Source of the DNA: Cupriavidus yeoncheonensis
GTDB taxonomy: Bacteria; Pseudomonadota; Gammaproteobacteria; Burkholderiales; Burkholderiaceae
Direction: 5' to 3'
DNA length: 64,000 nucleotides
NCBI RefSeq assembly: GCF_905397275.1
Contig: NZ_CAJPUY010000007.1
Coordinates: 1 to 64,000, forward strand
Of the stretch, positions 54,136 through 63,770 are shown one piece after another (within the stretch, counting starts at the first letter, position 1; every line of letters starts with the position of its first letter). The position numbers and the translations under genes are program-made. The notes under the pieces were generated by a model that saw nothing but the letters and a program-made list of their open reading frames with translations, was not told where the DNA came from and ran no database searches.

Positions 54136-54574
54136 GCGCCAGGATGGAGCGACGGTGGTGGAATTCGCCATCGTGGCGGTACTGTTCTTTTCGATACTGC
54201 TCGGTATCCTGGAGTTCGGACGGGTTCTCTATACCTGGAACGCTTCAGCCGAGGCTACCCGTTGGGGCGCAAGACAGGCGGTCGTCTGCAGCCAGGGATC
54301 GGGGTCGGTGCTATCAAAGATGCAGGCCATCATGCCCTCGCTCACGACATCCAACGTCTCGGTCAACTGGTACGATGCCAACGGCGCGGTGAGTACCACT
54401 TGTGACAGTTCGAGCTGCGGCGGCGTCGCAGTCAGTGTCACGGGTCTGACCATTTCGCCGGTTTCACCGGTTGCATGGATGGGATTCTCCAGTCTGGCAG
54501 TCCCGGGATTTTCCACATACCTGCCGCGCGAAATCATGGGGCAGGATCCGAACAGTGCCTCGGTGTGCGGTTGA
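54128..54574 (+). CDS. TadE-like minor pseudopilin (second copy)
   Basis: A 148-residue protein with the same N-terminal signature, NKRQDGATVVEFAIVAVLFF, then ILEFGRVLYTWNASAEATRW. The extracytoplasmic part has three cysteines near TTCDSSSCGG and one at the C-terminal end (SVCG). It overlaps the preceding gene by eight bases, so the pair is co-translated; one of the pair may be the TadF-like member. Divergence in the distal region suggests different roles. Confidence 0.86.
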   Translation: MNKRQDGATVVEFAIVAVLFFSILLGILEFGRVLYTWNASAEATRWGARQAVVCSQGSGSVLSKMQAIMPSLTTSNVSVNWYDANGAVSTTCDSSSCGGVAVSVTGLTISPVSPVAWMGFSSLAVPGFSTYLPREIMGQDPNSASVCG

Positions 54575-54748
54575 CGCCGGCACGCGGATTCAGCTCCGCG
54601 GACATCGTCGCCCCAAATGGCGTGGCGTCCTGGATGCTGCCTTGACGGCATCGTTGCCGCTATCTGTTGACTTCACAACTTCACGACAATGGGGCCCTTC
54701 CTTCGCGGGAACGATGGATACTTGGCATTGTCGTGAATATTGAAAAAA

Positions 54749-55537
54749 TCAAAAGATGTCCGCGGTATAGCACCAATCAAAAGTTGGGTTTTCCGGCGCT
54801 CCCGTACGGCGGCTAATATAGCCGCGCGGATTGCAGATCACGCGCGAATTCTCGAGGCGGTAATCAAAGCTGGTATGCGTATGGCCGTGGATCCACAGGT
54901 CCGCCTGCGCCACCAGGTCAGGCCGTCGCGACAGGAAGCCACTTGATACCAGATCGTGCGAATAGCGCGGATCCAGGCTGCCAAGGTCGGGGCCGTGGTG
55001 GGTAACTACCACGGTCTTGCCCTCGAACGGACGGGCTAGCTGCTCCGCAAGCCAGGCAGAAGCCACCTCATGGCGGGCAAGCGCGTCTGCCGGCACGAAG
55101 TGCCGCAGGTGCCCGTCATCGCCACTGAGCTCGATCAGCCGGTGGTCCAGCATCACCGCGGAACAGGCCTGCATCGACGCCTCGCGCCGGTCGGCGCCGA
55201 ACAGGCAGTAGTCGGTCCACCAGGTCGCGCCCAGGACGCGTACGCCTCCGTTGGCTCCCCTGAACTCCGCCACCGTGCCGTTGAGCAAATGCATGCGGGG
55301 ATAGGCGGCGGCCGCATCCGCCATCAGCTGGTCGACGGCTTCGATATTGCCTTCGTAGTACTCATGGTTGCCGGGCACGTAGATCACCGGCTGGTCGAAG
55401 GTGCGCGCCGCCCAGTCGATGCCATCGCGGCCATTGGCGATATCGCCGGCCAGTATCACGATATCGGCCTCACAGGCCGGCACGTATTGCGGCATGAAAT
55501 GCTCGATATGCAGGTCGCTCAGGATACGTAGTTTCAT
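54749..55537 (-). CDS. Calcineurin-like metallophosphoesterase
   Basis: A 262-residue cytosolic phosphoesterase. The metal-binding motifs are in order: MKLRILSDLHIEHF (D-x-H), DIVILAGDIANGRDG (GD), VIYVPGNHEYYEG (GNHE), VVVTHHGPDL and DLWIHGHTHTSFDY (GHxH). It probably cleaves a phosphodiester or phosphomonoester; the substrate is unknown. The ATG at 55537 matches the family start, although the frame is open upstream. It stands between the two arms of the Tad locus, convergent with the TadE genes, and shows no obvious link to pili. Confidence 0.9.
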   Translation of the reverse strand: MKLRILSDLHIEHFMPQYVPACEADIVILAGDIANGRDGIDWAARTFDQPVIYVPGNHEYYEGNIEAVDQLMADAAAAYPRMHLLNGTVAEFRGANGGVRVLGATWWTDYCLFGADRREASMQACSAVMLDHRLIELSGDDGHLRHFVPADALARHEVASAWLAEQLARPFEGKTVVVTHHGPDLGSLDPRYSHDLVSSGFLSRRPDLVAQADLWIHGHTHTSFDYRLENSRVICNPRGYISRRTGAPENPTFDWCYTADIF

Positions 55538-55669
55538 GGGGACTCCGGGCGAATTCATTCGGACTGCGCGCCGTGGCAAGGCGACGGTGCTTGAATTCTT
55601 AAGAATGCCGGCAATCAGGTCAAGTCCCCTGGATCGGTGCGATGCCGCAGAGAGCCTGCGCAGCAGGCG

Positions 55670-55694
55670 AAAAAGCCCGGAGCCAGGTCCGGGC
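55670..55694 (-). terminator. Terminator-like hairpin after tadC
   Basis: GCCCGGA (55675-55681) pairs with TCCGGGC (55688-55694) around a 6-base loop, followed on the minus strand by five T residues. It lies about 70 bases after the tadC stop codon, at the end of the minus-strand Tad operon. Confidence 0.75.
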
Positions 55695-55761
55695 AAAGAC
55701 CGTCTTGCCGGCGTTGCACCGGGAGACAGCCGGGGGAACCGTTTGCGGCTACCCGATGACG

Positions 55762-56745
55762 CTATCCGGCTTGCCCTGTCATGGTCGGCATCAGTACTCG
55801 ATAGATCTGGATGAATGCCGGGCCCAGCAGTACCAGAAGCAATGAAGGGAAAATGTTGAAGATCAGCGGAAACAGCAGCTTGAGCGCAATCTTGGCGGCC
55901 TTTTCTTCCGCTCGCAGACGGCGCTTGGTGCGCAGCATGTCCGACAGCACACGCAGCGAGTCGCACAGGCTGGTGCCGAAGCGATCGGCCTGGATCAGCA
56001 TCGATGCAAACTTGTCGACGTCTTCCACGCCAGTGCGCAGTGAGAGATTGGTCAGTGCCTTCTCCTTGGAGAAGCCGGAGCGCAATTCCAGTAGCATCAA
56101 CTGAAGTTCATCGGCAAGGACCGGGCAGCGCAGGGCCAGTTCGTCGGCCACGCGCATCAGCGCCGCGTCGAGGCCTAGGCCGGCTTCCACGCATACCGTC
56201 AGGAGATCGATGACGTCCGGGAACTCTTCGAATACCGCGCGCTGGCGTTCGGCTACTTTGCGTGACAGTACGGCGTTCGGCAGGTAATAGCCGATGGCGG
56301 CAAGCACCGTCAGCAAGCCAAGCATGCTGTGTTGCTCTTGCATTGCGTGATGGCTACTGGCCGCAACCAAACCGATCATCGGCAGGGCGATAGCAAGCAC
56401 CGTCTTGGCGATAAAGTACAGCGGTGGGGCGCTTGCGCCGCGCCAGCCGGCATTCATGAAGCGCACTCGCAACTGCGACCCTTCCCATCCCTCCTTGGGC
56501 AGGGACAGGCGCGAGACAGGCTGTGCCCATTGCACCAGCTTGCGTACCCAGGCGTGCGCTTCGCCGGCGTCAACGCCTGGACCAACTGGCTGTCCCGCCT
56601 GGCCCGCCAACAGTTCGGCCCTGCCGCGCATTCTGTTGGGTGAGAACGCATAGAGCACGCCAAAAACGGTGCCGAATGCCGCGATGAAGATCAGCGCAAG
56701 CACGACAAGCTGCCCCGCCAGAAACCCCTGGATGATGCCTTGCAT
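55762..56745 (-). CDS. tadC: Tad pilus inner-membrane platform protein TadC
   Basis: A 327-residue polytopic protein with a T2SSF domain: VFEEFPDVIDLLTVCVEAGL, GLDAALMRVADEL, LMLLELRSGFSKEKALTNLS, ASMLIQADRFGTSL, and the final RAEEKAAKIALKLLFPLI plus helix. With TadB it forms the inner-membrane base on which the CpaF ATPase acts. It is the last gene of the minus-strand operon. Length and order after tadB are normal for this locus type. Confidence 0.93.
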   Translation of the reverse strand: MQGIIQGFLAGQLVVLALIFIAAFGTVFGVLYAFSPNRMRGRAELLAGQAGQPVGPGVDAGEAHAWVRKLVQWAQPVSRLSLPKEGWEGSQLRVRFMNAGWRGASAPPLYFIAKTVLAIALPMIGLVAASSHHAMQEQHSMLGLLTVLAAIGYYLPNAVLSRKVAERQRAVFEEFPDVIDLLTVCVEAGLGLDAALMRVADELALRCPVLADELQLMLLELRSGFSKEKALTNLSLRTGVEDVDKFASMLIQADRFGTSLCDSLRVLSDMLRTKRRLRAEEKAAKIALKLLFPLIFNIFPSLLLVLLGPAFIQIYRVLMPTMTGQAG

Positions 56746-56828
56746 GATGGACTCCCGTCAGTCTGGCTGCCCAAGCCCTGTGTGTCGAAGCACTCTGCGA
56801 TTCAAGTTCTGCCTGTGCGGCGGTGGTG

Positions 56829-57806
56829 TCATACCCGGATTCGGATGATCCTGCGCATCCACAGTACGCCGAACATCATCGACACCAGCGCGCCCCCGAC
56901 CATCTTCAGGCCGACCGGGTCCTCCCAAAGCACCTTCATGAAGCCCGGGTTGATCATCAGGATGAGTCCTGCGGTGACAAAGGGAAGCAGGCCCAGGATC
57001 CACGCAGACAGGCGCCCCTCCGCGGACAGCACCCGGATCTTGGCGAACAGCTTCAGGCGATCCCGCACCATATTGCCGATGGTGTCGAGGATTTCCGCCA
57101 GGTTGCCGCCGCTTTCGCGCTGGATCAGAACCGCGATCACGAAGTAGCGCAGGTCGCCGACCGGTACCCGTACGGCCAGGTTGGTCATAGCTTCATCCAG
57201 CGCCACGCCGTAGTTGATTTCCTCGAAGGTCGTGCGGAACTCGGGGCCGATCGGCGCCTTCATTTCCTGGCCGACCATGCCGAGCGCGCCGCTGAACGCA
57301 TGCCCGGCGCGTAGTGCGCGGGCGATCATGTCGACGGCATCGGGCAGCTGGGCTTCCAACTGCAGGATCCGCTTGGCGCGCTGGCGGGACACATGAAGGA
57401 TCGGCAGGACCGCGGCCACCGCGGCGGCGACCAGCATCACCGGCATGGGCACCGGCGATACGGGGATCAGTGCGACTGTGCACAGTGCCACCGTCGCGCA
57501 GTACCCCAGCAACTGGGCCACCGACCACGAGCTGCCTGACTGCTCCAGCCAGCGGTCGAGCGTGCCGACACGGGGCATGCTCATCAGCCATTGCTGCATG
57601 CGCGGCGAGTCGGCGAGCAGCCGCTTCTTCAGGATGGACAACTGCTCGGCGCCGACCTGGCCCCCGGCGGACAGCGCCCGCAGCCGTGCCTCGATACGCT
57701 TGGCCGCCGCACCGTGCTTGCTGTTCCACCAGATGAAGACGCCCTCGACGCAGAGCACCACGGCCACGAACAGCAGGATGCCAAAGGCATAGAAGATCAT
57801 GCTCAT
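56829..57806 (-). CDS. tadB: Tad pilus inner-membrane platform protein TadB
   Basis: A 325-residue membrane protein with an N-terminal helix, two central helices near 100-135, the T2SSF domain (AQLPDAVDMIARALRAGHAF, ALDEAMTNLAVRVPVGDLRY and FVIAVLIQRESGGNLAEILD), and two C-terminal helices. It is paired with TadC in pilus assembly. It lies 45 bases after cpaF in the operon. Confidence 0.93.
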   Translation of the reverse strand: MSMIFYAFGILLFVAVVLCVEGVFIWWNSKHGAAAKRIEARLRALSAGGQVGAEQLSILKKRLLADSPRMQQWLMSMPRVGTLDRWLEQSGSSWSVAQLLGYCATVALCTVALIPVSPVPMPVMLVAAAVAAVLPILHVSRQRAKRILQLEAQLPDAVDMIARALRAGHAFSGALGMVGQEMKAPIGPEFRTTFEEINYGVALDEAMTNLAVRVPVGDLRYFVIAVLIQRESGGNLAEILDTIGNMVRDRLKLFAKIRVLSAEGRLSAWILGLLPFVTAGLILMINPGFMKVLWEDPVGLKMVGGALVSMMFGVLWMRRIIRIRV

Positions 57807-57851
57807 GAGTGTCTCCGCGTGGCGTTTTCGCTGTGGTATTCCGTGACTGCC

Positions 57852-59231
57852 TCAGACTTCATGGCGCTTGGCCGGATCGTAGGTATCGTCGGGCAGGCCC
57901 ACGCCGAACACGCGCAGGCGTTCGGCGAATTTCGGGTACACCCCCGTGGCGCGGAAATGACCGCGGACGGTGCCGTCCTTGTCGACGCCGGTGCGCTGGA
58001 AGGTGAAGATCTCCTGCATGTTGATGATGTCGCCCTCCATGCCGGTGATTTCCGAGATGCTGATGATCTTGCGTCGGCCATCGGTCATGCGCGCGGCCTG
58101 GACGATGACCGTAATCGCCGATGCGATCTGTTGCCGCATGGCCTTGGCCGGCATGGTCAGTCCAGCCATGCTGACCATGTTCTCCAGGCGCGTCAGGGCA
58201 TCGCGCGGCGTGTTGGCGTGGATGGTGGTCAGCGATCCCTCATGGCCGGTGTTCATGGCATTGAGCATGTCCAGTGCCTCGCCGCCGCGCACCTCGCCAA
58301 GGATGATCCGGTCCGGGCGCATCCGCAGCGCGTTGCGCACCAGCGCACGTTGCGTGATCTCGCCCTTGCCCTCGATATTGGGCGGGCGCGTTTCGAGCCG
58401 CAGTACATGGGGCTGGCGCAGCTGCAGTTCGGCCGCGTCCTCGATGGTGATCACGCGTTCGTCCTCGGGGATGAAGCCGGACAGGATGTTCAGCAGCGTG
58501 GTCTTGCCGCTGCCCGTGCCGCCCGATACCAGCACGTTGATCTTGGCCTTGGACAAGGCCTGCAGCAGCTGTGCCATCGGCGGCGTCAGGCTGCGCAGTT
58601 CCACGAGGTCAGAAACCTGGAGCGGATTGACGGAGAAGCGGCGAATCGACAGCAGGGGCCCGTCGATGGCCGACGGCGGAATGATGGCGTTGACGCGCGA
58701 GCCGTCCGGCAGGCGCGCGTCCACCATCGGGCTGGTTTCGTCGATACGGCGGCCCACGCGCGAGACGATCTTCTCGATGACCTTCATCAGGTGCGCATCG
58801 TCGTAGAACACCACGTCGGTCAGCTCGAGCTTGCCGCGTCGTTCCACATAGGTCTGGCGTCCCGTGTTGACGAGGATGTCCGAGACCGTGGGATCCTTCA
58901 GCAGCGGTTCCAGCGGGCCAAAGCCGAACATCTCGTCGTAGATCTCGACCGTCAGCTGGCGTCGTTCGTTGTCGTTGAGCAGGACTCTTTGCTCGTCGAT
59001 GATCAGGTTCACCAGCGTGGCGATCTCCTGCCTCACCTGTTCTTGCGGGTAGCGCGCCAGGCGCTCGAGTTCGACCCGGTCCAGCACGGTTTCGTGCACT
59101 TCGCGCTTGAGGGCGTGGTAGCCCGGTGACGAAGTCCTGCCAGCCGGCGCAGCCGTCGTGAACTGGATCGCGCCATGGCCATTGGTCGTGAATGCAGGGC
59201 CGCCGCCGGCAAGCTGTTCGCGGATCGACAT
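57852..59231 (-). CDS. cpaF: Tad pilus assembly ATPase (CpaF/TadA)
   Basis: A 459-residue cytosolic secretion ATPase that powers pilus extension and retraction. Seen are [40 protein letters not shown] (Walker A), IIPEDERV-type Asp box as [39 protein letters not shown] (Walker B), and [20 protein letters not shown] (His box). These are all intact, so the enzyme should be active. It follows cpaE in the operon by about 50 bases. Confidence 0.96.
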   Translation of the reverse strand: MSIREQLAGGGPAFTTNGHGAIQFTTAAPAGRTSSPGYHALKREVHETVLDRVELERLARYPQEQVRQEIATLVNLIIDEQRVLLNDNERRQLTVEIYDEMFGFGPLEPLLKDPTVSDILVNTGRQTYVERRGKLELTDVVFYDDAHLMKVIEKIVSRVGRRIDETSPMVDARLPDGSRVNAIIPPSAIDGPLLSIRRFSVNPLQVSDLVELRSLTPPMAQLLQALSKAKINVLVSGGTGSGKTTLLNILSGFIPEDERVITIEDAAELQLRQPHVLRLETRPPNIEGKGEITQRALVRNALRMRPDRIILGEVRGGEALDMLNAMNTGHEGSLTTIHANTPRDALTRLENMVSMAGLTMPAKAMRQQIASAITVIVQAARMTDGRRKIISISEITGMEGDIINMQEIFTFQRTGVDKDGTVRGHFRATGVYPKFAERLRVFGVGLPDDTYDPAKRHEV

Positions 59232-59280
59232 GTTGGGCTCCTTCGTTTGAATAGGGTTCAGCGCTGCCGGGCAGCCATCG

Positions 59281-60474
59281 TCAGGTGCTCTTGGTACGCA
59301 ACATCAGGCGACGCAGTGGCGAAGCGGATTCGGCTTTGCCATGGCGGCCGTTCTCGGGCGGTGCGGCCAGTTGTGCGGCCATGCCCTGTAGCGCCCGGGT
59401 GATGGCGCTGCGCCGGCTCAGCTTGCCAACCGGTTCGCCGTGGCTCACGGCCTCTTCCACGGCCGACGGATCGTCGGGCAGGGTGACCGTCACCTTCATG
59501 CCGAGGATCTCTTCCATGGTTGCGCGCGGCACCTCGTTCTTGCGGCCCATGCGATTCAATACAACCTGAACCTTGCCTGCCGGGTAGTGCAGGGCGCGCA
59601 GGACGTCGAGCATGCGGCGGCTTGGCCGGCCGCACGCAACTACGGGCTCCGTGACCACGTAGATGCGCTCGCTCTGGTCCAGCATGCTGATCGACAAGGG
59701 ATCGATGTTCTGACCCAGATCGAAGAGGATGAAGTCATAGTTCGGTTGCGCGACAGACAGGATCCACTCAAGCTTTTCCTTCTGGATCTTCGTGGCCTTG
59801 ACCGGGTCCGTGGCTCCCGCGAGCAGGTCAAAGCCACTATCCACATGGACGACGCAGGCATCAAGGAAGGCCGCATCCAGGCGGTCGACCTGCTCGCAGA
59901 CGTCAGGGAGCGTAGACGGCGGGGTCTTGTCGCTGACGATATGGGTCAGGTCACCAAAGTGCCGGTTGAGGTCCACCACCAGCACGCGTTTGCCATGTTG
60001 CCGGGCAATCGTGTCGCCGAGGTTGGTGGTGACAAAGCTGGTGCCCACGCCGCCCTTGCACGCAATGAGCGAGACGACCTGGGCGGCTTCCTGCGCGCGC
60101 GGCACATGGGTGGCTTCGACCCGCCTCAGCGCCTCGGCCAGTTGTGCCTTGTCCAGCGGCCAGGACAGCACGTCGCGGATGCCGGCGCGTATCACCTTGA
60201 TCAGCACATCCGGTCCCGGTGCCTGCGTGACCAGGATGCAGGGCAGGTCGGCGTGTTGCTGGCGCAGGGCCTCGATGGACAGCATCTGCGCCGGGCCCAG
60301 ATCCGGTAGCTCCACGATCAGCATGTCCGCCATGCGCAATCGGCTGGCATGGAACGGGAAGCGGGCCAGGCCCTCCTGAAGCGACATGGCCCGGAAGTTC
60401 CCGACTGCGGCACAGAGGCGGGTGATTTCGGCCAGCCGTTCGGTGTCTTCGGATGCGATCAGGATCTTCAGCAT
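59281..60474 (-). CDS. cpaE: Tad pilus localisation ATPase (CpaE/TadZ)
   Basis: A 397-residue MinD/ParA-like protein. The N-terminal ~125 residues form a receiver-like domain without a clear phosphorylation site. The ATPase domain has the deviant Walker [34 protein letters not shown], and [17 protein letters not shown]. TadZ-type proteins place the pilus machine at its site in the cell. The C-terminal tail is basic. The order cpaC-lipoprotein-cpaE-cpaF is standard for beta-proteobacterial Tad loci. Confidence 0.93.
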   Translation of the reverse strand: MLKILIASEDTERLAEITRLCAAVGNFRAMSLQEGLARFPFHASRLRMADMLIVELPDLGPAQMLSIEALRQQHADLPCILVTQAPGPDVLIKVIRAGIRDVLSWPLDKAQLAEALRRVEATHVPRAQEAAQVVSLIACKGGVGTSFVTTNLGDTIARQHGKRVLVVDLNRHFGDLTHIVSDKTPPSTLPDVCEQVDRLDAAFLDACVVHVDSGFDLLAGATDPVKATKIQKEKLEWILSVAQPNYDFILFDLGQNIDPLSISMLDQSERIYVVTEPVVACGRPSRRMLDVLRALHYPAGKVQVVLNRMGRKNEVPRATMEEILGMKVTVTLPDDPSAVEEAVSHGEPVGKLSRRSAITRALQGMAAQLAAPPENGRHGKAESASPLRRLMLRTKST

Positions 60475-60536
60475 GGTGTCCTCGCGAATCTTTGTAACGT
60501 TATCCAGGGCAACTGCAATGGCTTGGCCGTGCTGGG

Positions 60537-60890
60537 TCAGCGCGACCCGCCCATGCCGCCGCCGCTCATGCCCACGCCGCCGTAGCCTCCTGCCCCGAAG
60601 TCAATGCCGAACCCCCCGGTCGTGCCGCCCATCGGCTGCATACGGATCAGCGAGCGGTCGAGGTTCCTCATCGCGGCCACCGCAGTCTTGCCGTCGGTGC
60701 CGGTGACGGTCGGCAGGCCGGCCGGCGCGTCGGGGTTGATGATCTGCATCTGCGTGACCGTGGCGAGCGCCACGCCGCGCTGGCCGTCCCACACCGGGGT
60801 GGTGGTCATGCAGGCCGACAGTCCCAGGCAGGACAGGGTGCCCAGCACCAGGGCGGCGGCGCCGCGCGGAAGCTTCGAGATCTTGTTCAT
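60537..60890 (-). CDS. Small Tad-locus lipoprotein (CpaD/TadD-position)
   Basis: A 117-residue lipoprotein: basic start, hydrophobic stretch, lipobox LGLSAC with Cys27 lipidated. A short domain (VWDGQRGVALATVTQMQIIN, then DGKTAVAAMRNLDRS) and a Gly-rich tail (GGFGIDFGAGGYGGVGMSGG) follow. It sits between the secretin and CpaE genes, where a pilotin or CpaD-like protein would be expected, and may help insert the secretin in the outer membrane. No family is firmly recognised. Confidence 0.75.
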   Translation of the reverse strand: MNKISKLPRGAAALVLGTLSCLGLSACMTTTPVWDGQRGVALATVTQMQIINPDAPAGLPTVTGTDGKTAVAAMRNLDRSLIRMQPMGGTTGGFGIDFGAGGYGGVGMSGGGMGGSR

Positions 60891-60923
60891 GGTCGTTCTC
60901 CGGTTTGCTGGTGGCGCGGCGAC

Positions 60924-62822
60924 TCAGTTGCTGCTTGATGCGGTGCCGCCGGCCATTGCCGTGGCGTTCGTCCGGGCCTGCGCCAGGCGTGTGGCGGTGG
61001 CTTCGATGCGGGCGATGCGCGCGGTGGTGTCCTCAGGCGGCGGCAGCGCCGCCACGCTGCGTGCGGGTGCGTCGGCCCGCTTCGGTGCCGCTGCCGCCGG
61101 CTGCGGGGCAGACGGAGCCGGTGCGGCGGGTGTCGCAGGGGGCGGCGCCGCTACCGCGGGCGACTCCTCCAGCGGCCGGCCATTCGGCATGGCCGAGATC
61201 GACGTGGTCGGGGCAACTTCGCTGCGCGGGGCCGACGGCGCGGTGGCGGGCGCAGCGGCTGGCGCGGCAGGCTGCGACGGGGCCGGCGCGGGAGCGGGCG
61301 GCGCATTGCGGTGGCCTTCCATATTGCCCATGAAGTACAGGGAGAACGGGTCAGGCGTGGTGAAGCTGTCGGTCGGCAGCGGGTAGTTGTTGGTCGGCAT
61401 CGGCTTGACCAGGCGCGGCGTGATGATGAACACCAGTTCGGTCAGGTCCTGCTGGTACTGGGTGCTGCGGAACAGCGTGCCCAGCACCGGCACTTCGCCG
61501 GCGCCCGGGAGGGCCTTGAGCGAACCGCGCGCGCTGTCCGTCAGCAGGCCGCCGATGGCGAAGCTTTCGCCATCACGCATCTGCACGGTGGTGGAGGCGC
61601 GGCGGGTGGTGATGAGCGGAAGCACGGTCTGTCCCGCCAGGCTGCTGCCACTGACGGTGGCGCCGGTGGGCGACAGCTCGGACACTTCCGGCGCCACCTT
61701 CAGGTGGATGCGGCCATTGGCGAGTACCGTCGGCGTGAACTTCAGCCCCACACCGAACTCTTCTTCCTGCAGCGTGACTGTGCCGGCGCCATTCAGCACG
61801 TTCGCCTGCGCCACCGGGATGTAGATCTTGCCGCCGGCGAGGAAGCTGGCTTCCTGGCCGCTGATGGTGACGAGGTTCGGCTCGGCCAGGATCTTGACCA
61901 GGCTGTCGTTCTTCTGCGCGTCGATTGCAAACTGGAAGGGCTTGTTGTTGGCCTTGCTGCCGAAGATCGCCGCCGAAGCACCGGTCAGCAGCGATGTCAC
62001 CAGCCCACCGCTCCAGGAGCCGAAGCCGCCTTGCAGGTTCACTGCCGAGCCGAGCTGGTTCAGCAGTGTCTTCGAGACCTCAGCCACCTTCACTTCCAGC
62101 ATCACCTGTTGCGGCGTGTCCACCGACAGCATGTTCAGCACGCCGCCCTTCTTGTTGGCGTCGCCATTGGCGCCCTGCGCCGCATTGGCATAGGCCTGCG
62201 CGATGTCCATGGCCTGCAGGGCCGCCTGCGCATTGCTGACACTGCCGGTCAACACCAGGTTGTCCGCGGCGGTCATCACCCGGATGCCGGGTTCGCCGGG
62301 CAGGAGCTGGCCGATCGAGGTCTGCAGCCCGCCGGCGTCGGCGTTGACCACGACGTTGATGATGCTGCAGCTGCCGCTGCGGCCCTGCACGATCATGTTG
62401 GTGGTTCCCACCGCGCGCCCCAGTACATAGAGCGTCTGCGGCGCCACCATCGTGGCCTGCACCACGTTCGGGTTGCCCAGAGTGCGATTGCGCACCGGCT
62501 CCTGCAGCGTGATCAGCTGCGACTTGCCGACCGGAACGATCACGCTCGACTCGTGGCGGACCGCGCCGGTGCAATTGGGACCGCGCGCGTCCGCGGGCGG
62601 CACCGGCGCCGTGGGCCCGACCGGCGCAGTGCCGGCAGGCGCCATGCTGATGGTCATCTGCATCGGCGCCTGGGGCGCCTTGGCCGCGGCGGGTGCGGTG
62701 GCCCTGGTCAGGTTGCCGGCCTCGATGGCGGCTTGCGCCGCTGCGGCCAGCGGCGTGCAGAGGATGGCAGCCAGCACCAGGATGCGGGTGCCGCAGGCGG
62801 CTTCGGATCGTTTCTGGTTCAT
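60924..62822 (-). CDS. cpaC: Tad pilus outer-membrane secretin (CpaC/RcpA)
   Basis: A 632-residue secretin with a signal peptide (cleavage near AAAAQA). The N-domain has VPVGKSQLITLQEPVRNRTL and LYVLGRAVGTTNMIVQG, followed by a BON-type segment. The secretin core has SVDTPQQVMLEVKVAEVSKT, VKILAEPNLVTISGQEASFL, EFGVGLKFTPTVLANGRIHL, and TDLTELVFIITPRLVKP. After the core it carries an unusually long, about 130-residue, Ala/Pro-rich tail that ends in a helical stretch (TARIARIEATATRLAQAR). It forms the outer-membrane channel for the pilus. The ATG at 62822 is set by the signal peptide. Confidence 0.94.
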   Translation of the reverse strand: MNQKRSEAACGTRILVLAAILCTPLAAAAQAAIEAGNLTRATAPAAAKAPQAPMQMTISMAPAGTAPVGPTAPVPPADARGPNCTGAVRHESSVIVPVGKSQLITLQEPVRNRTLGNPNVVQATMVAPQTLYVLGRAVGTTNMIVQGRSGSCSIINVVVNADAGGLQTSIGQLLPGEPGIRVMTAADNLVLTGSVSNAQAALQAMDIAQAYANAAQGANGDANKKGGVLNMLSVDTPQQVMLEVKVAEVSKTLLNQLGSAVNLQGGFGSWSGGLVTSLLTGASAAIFGSKANNKPFQFAIDAQKNDSLVKILAEPNLVTISGQEASFLAGGKIYIPVAQANVLNGAGTVTLQEEEFGVGLKFTPTVLANGRIHLKVAPEVSELSPTGATVSGSSLAGQTVLPLITTRRASTTVQMRDGESFAIGGLLTDSARGSLKALPGAGEVPVLGTLFRSTQYQQDLTELVFIITPRLVKPMPTNNYPLPTDSFTTPDPFSLYFMGNMEGHRNAPPAPAPAPSQPAAPAAAPATAPSAPRSEVAPTTSISAMPNGRPLEESPAVAAPPPATPAAPAPSAPQPAAAAPKRADAPARSVAALPPPEDTTARIARIEATATRLAQARTNATAMAGGTASSSN

Positions 62823-62887
62823 TTTGAATCTCCCCCCGGAGAGGCTGTGTCGCAGCTCAAAGTTCGTCGATGCCGTGCGGTACGAGG

Positions 62888-63730
62888 TCAGAAGCACTCG
62901 ACGCCGCCCTGGATGCCTGCCAGCACGCCGACGCAGTTGCCCGCATGCGGCTGTGCCGCCACCGTGCGGGTCTTGACCACGGTGCGCGTTTGCGTCTGCG
63001 TGACCACCTTGACCTGCGGCGCTTCAGGCGCCTTGCCCAGCAGCGTGCCCTTGGTCGCCCCGCCGGTATTGATGTCGGCCACGTCCATCTGGTTGCGCAG
63101 CACCAGCGACAAGGTCCCCACGCTCCGCGCCACGTCCAGCTTCTCGGCCTGGTCGGGCGTGACCTCCAGCGTCACCGCGTTGACGACCTTCGGCTGGGTG
63201 TCGTCGCGGCTGACCTGCTGGGCCACGGCCAGCACCAGGATCTTCTCGAGCACGATCTTCGAGATGCTGTTGTTCTGCGTGTTCTTGGCTTCCTCGTTGG
63301 TATTGACGATCACGTCGACGTAGTTGCCCGGCAGCGCGAAGCCGGCCACGCCCACCACATCGTTGACACGCACCGTGATGGCCCGCTTGCCGTCGTTGAT
63401 GACAGCGGACAGTCCGCCCTTGGTTCCAACGGGTGCGAGCTTGGCGTCAAGAACGGGTTCGCCGCGCTGCAGGCTGGTCCGGACCACGCGGCCTTCGAGC
63501 AATTTCAGGTCTTCAAATGCACCGGGCGGCACGCTGGCCGTGGGCCAGTTGACCAGGCGCAACTGGCTGCCATTCAGCGGCTGCCCCAGATTCAGGTCGT
63601 TGGCAGCCACCACCACCTGTTTGACGGAATTGGACGATTGCTCCATGAGCCATCGCGACGCCGATACCACGGCCGCCACGCCGGCGAGCAGGGCAATCAG
63701 CAGCATCAGGATTGCGCGTGTGTTCTTCAT
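62888..63730 (-). CDS. cpaB: Tad pilus assembly protein CpaB/RcpC
   Basis: A 280-residue periplasmic protein with one N-terminal membrane helix (ILMLLIALLAGVAAVVSASR), a SAF domain (VVVAANDLNLGQPLNGSQLR, ALVNWP-type loop, FEDLKLLEGRVVRTSLQRGE), and the RcpC domain (KRAITVRVNDVVGVAGFALP, GNYVDVIVNTN). It links the secretin to peptidoglycan or to the rest of the machine. It is the first complete gene of the minus-strand operon in this window. Confidence 0.93.
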   Translation of the reverse strand: MKNTRAILMLLIALLAGVAAVVSASRWLMEQSSNSVKQVVVAANDLNLGQPLNGSQLRLVNWPTASVPPGAFEDLKLLEGRVVRTSLQRGEPVLDAKLAPVGTKGGLSAVINDGKRAITVRVNDVVGVAGFALPGNYVDVIVNTNEEAKNTQNNSISKIVLEKILVLAVAQQVSRDDTQPKVVNAVTLEVTPDQAEKLDVARSVGTLSLVLRNQMDVADINTGGATKGTLLGKAPEAPQVKVVTQTQTRTVVKTRTVAAQPHAGNCVGVLAGIQGGVECF

Positions 63731-63770
63731 GATGACTCTCCCCTAGAAATTCCGTGTTGGCTGGGTCTGT

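Noticed and set aside
54749..55537. Metallophosphoesterase considered as part of the Tad system
   Set aside because: It is convergent with the TadE genes, has its own orientation, and belongs to a general calcineurin-like family; nothing ties it to pili.
61311..63323. A 670-codon plus-strand frame opposite cpaC and cpaB
   Set aside because: It is antisense to two clear Tad genes and is composed mainly of Arg, His, Gln and Ala without motifs.
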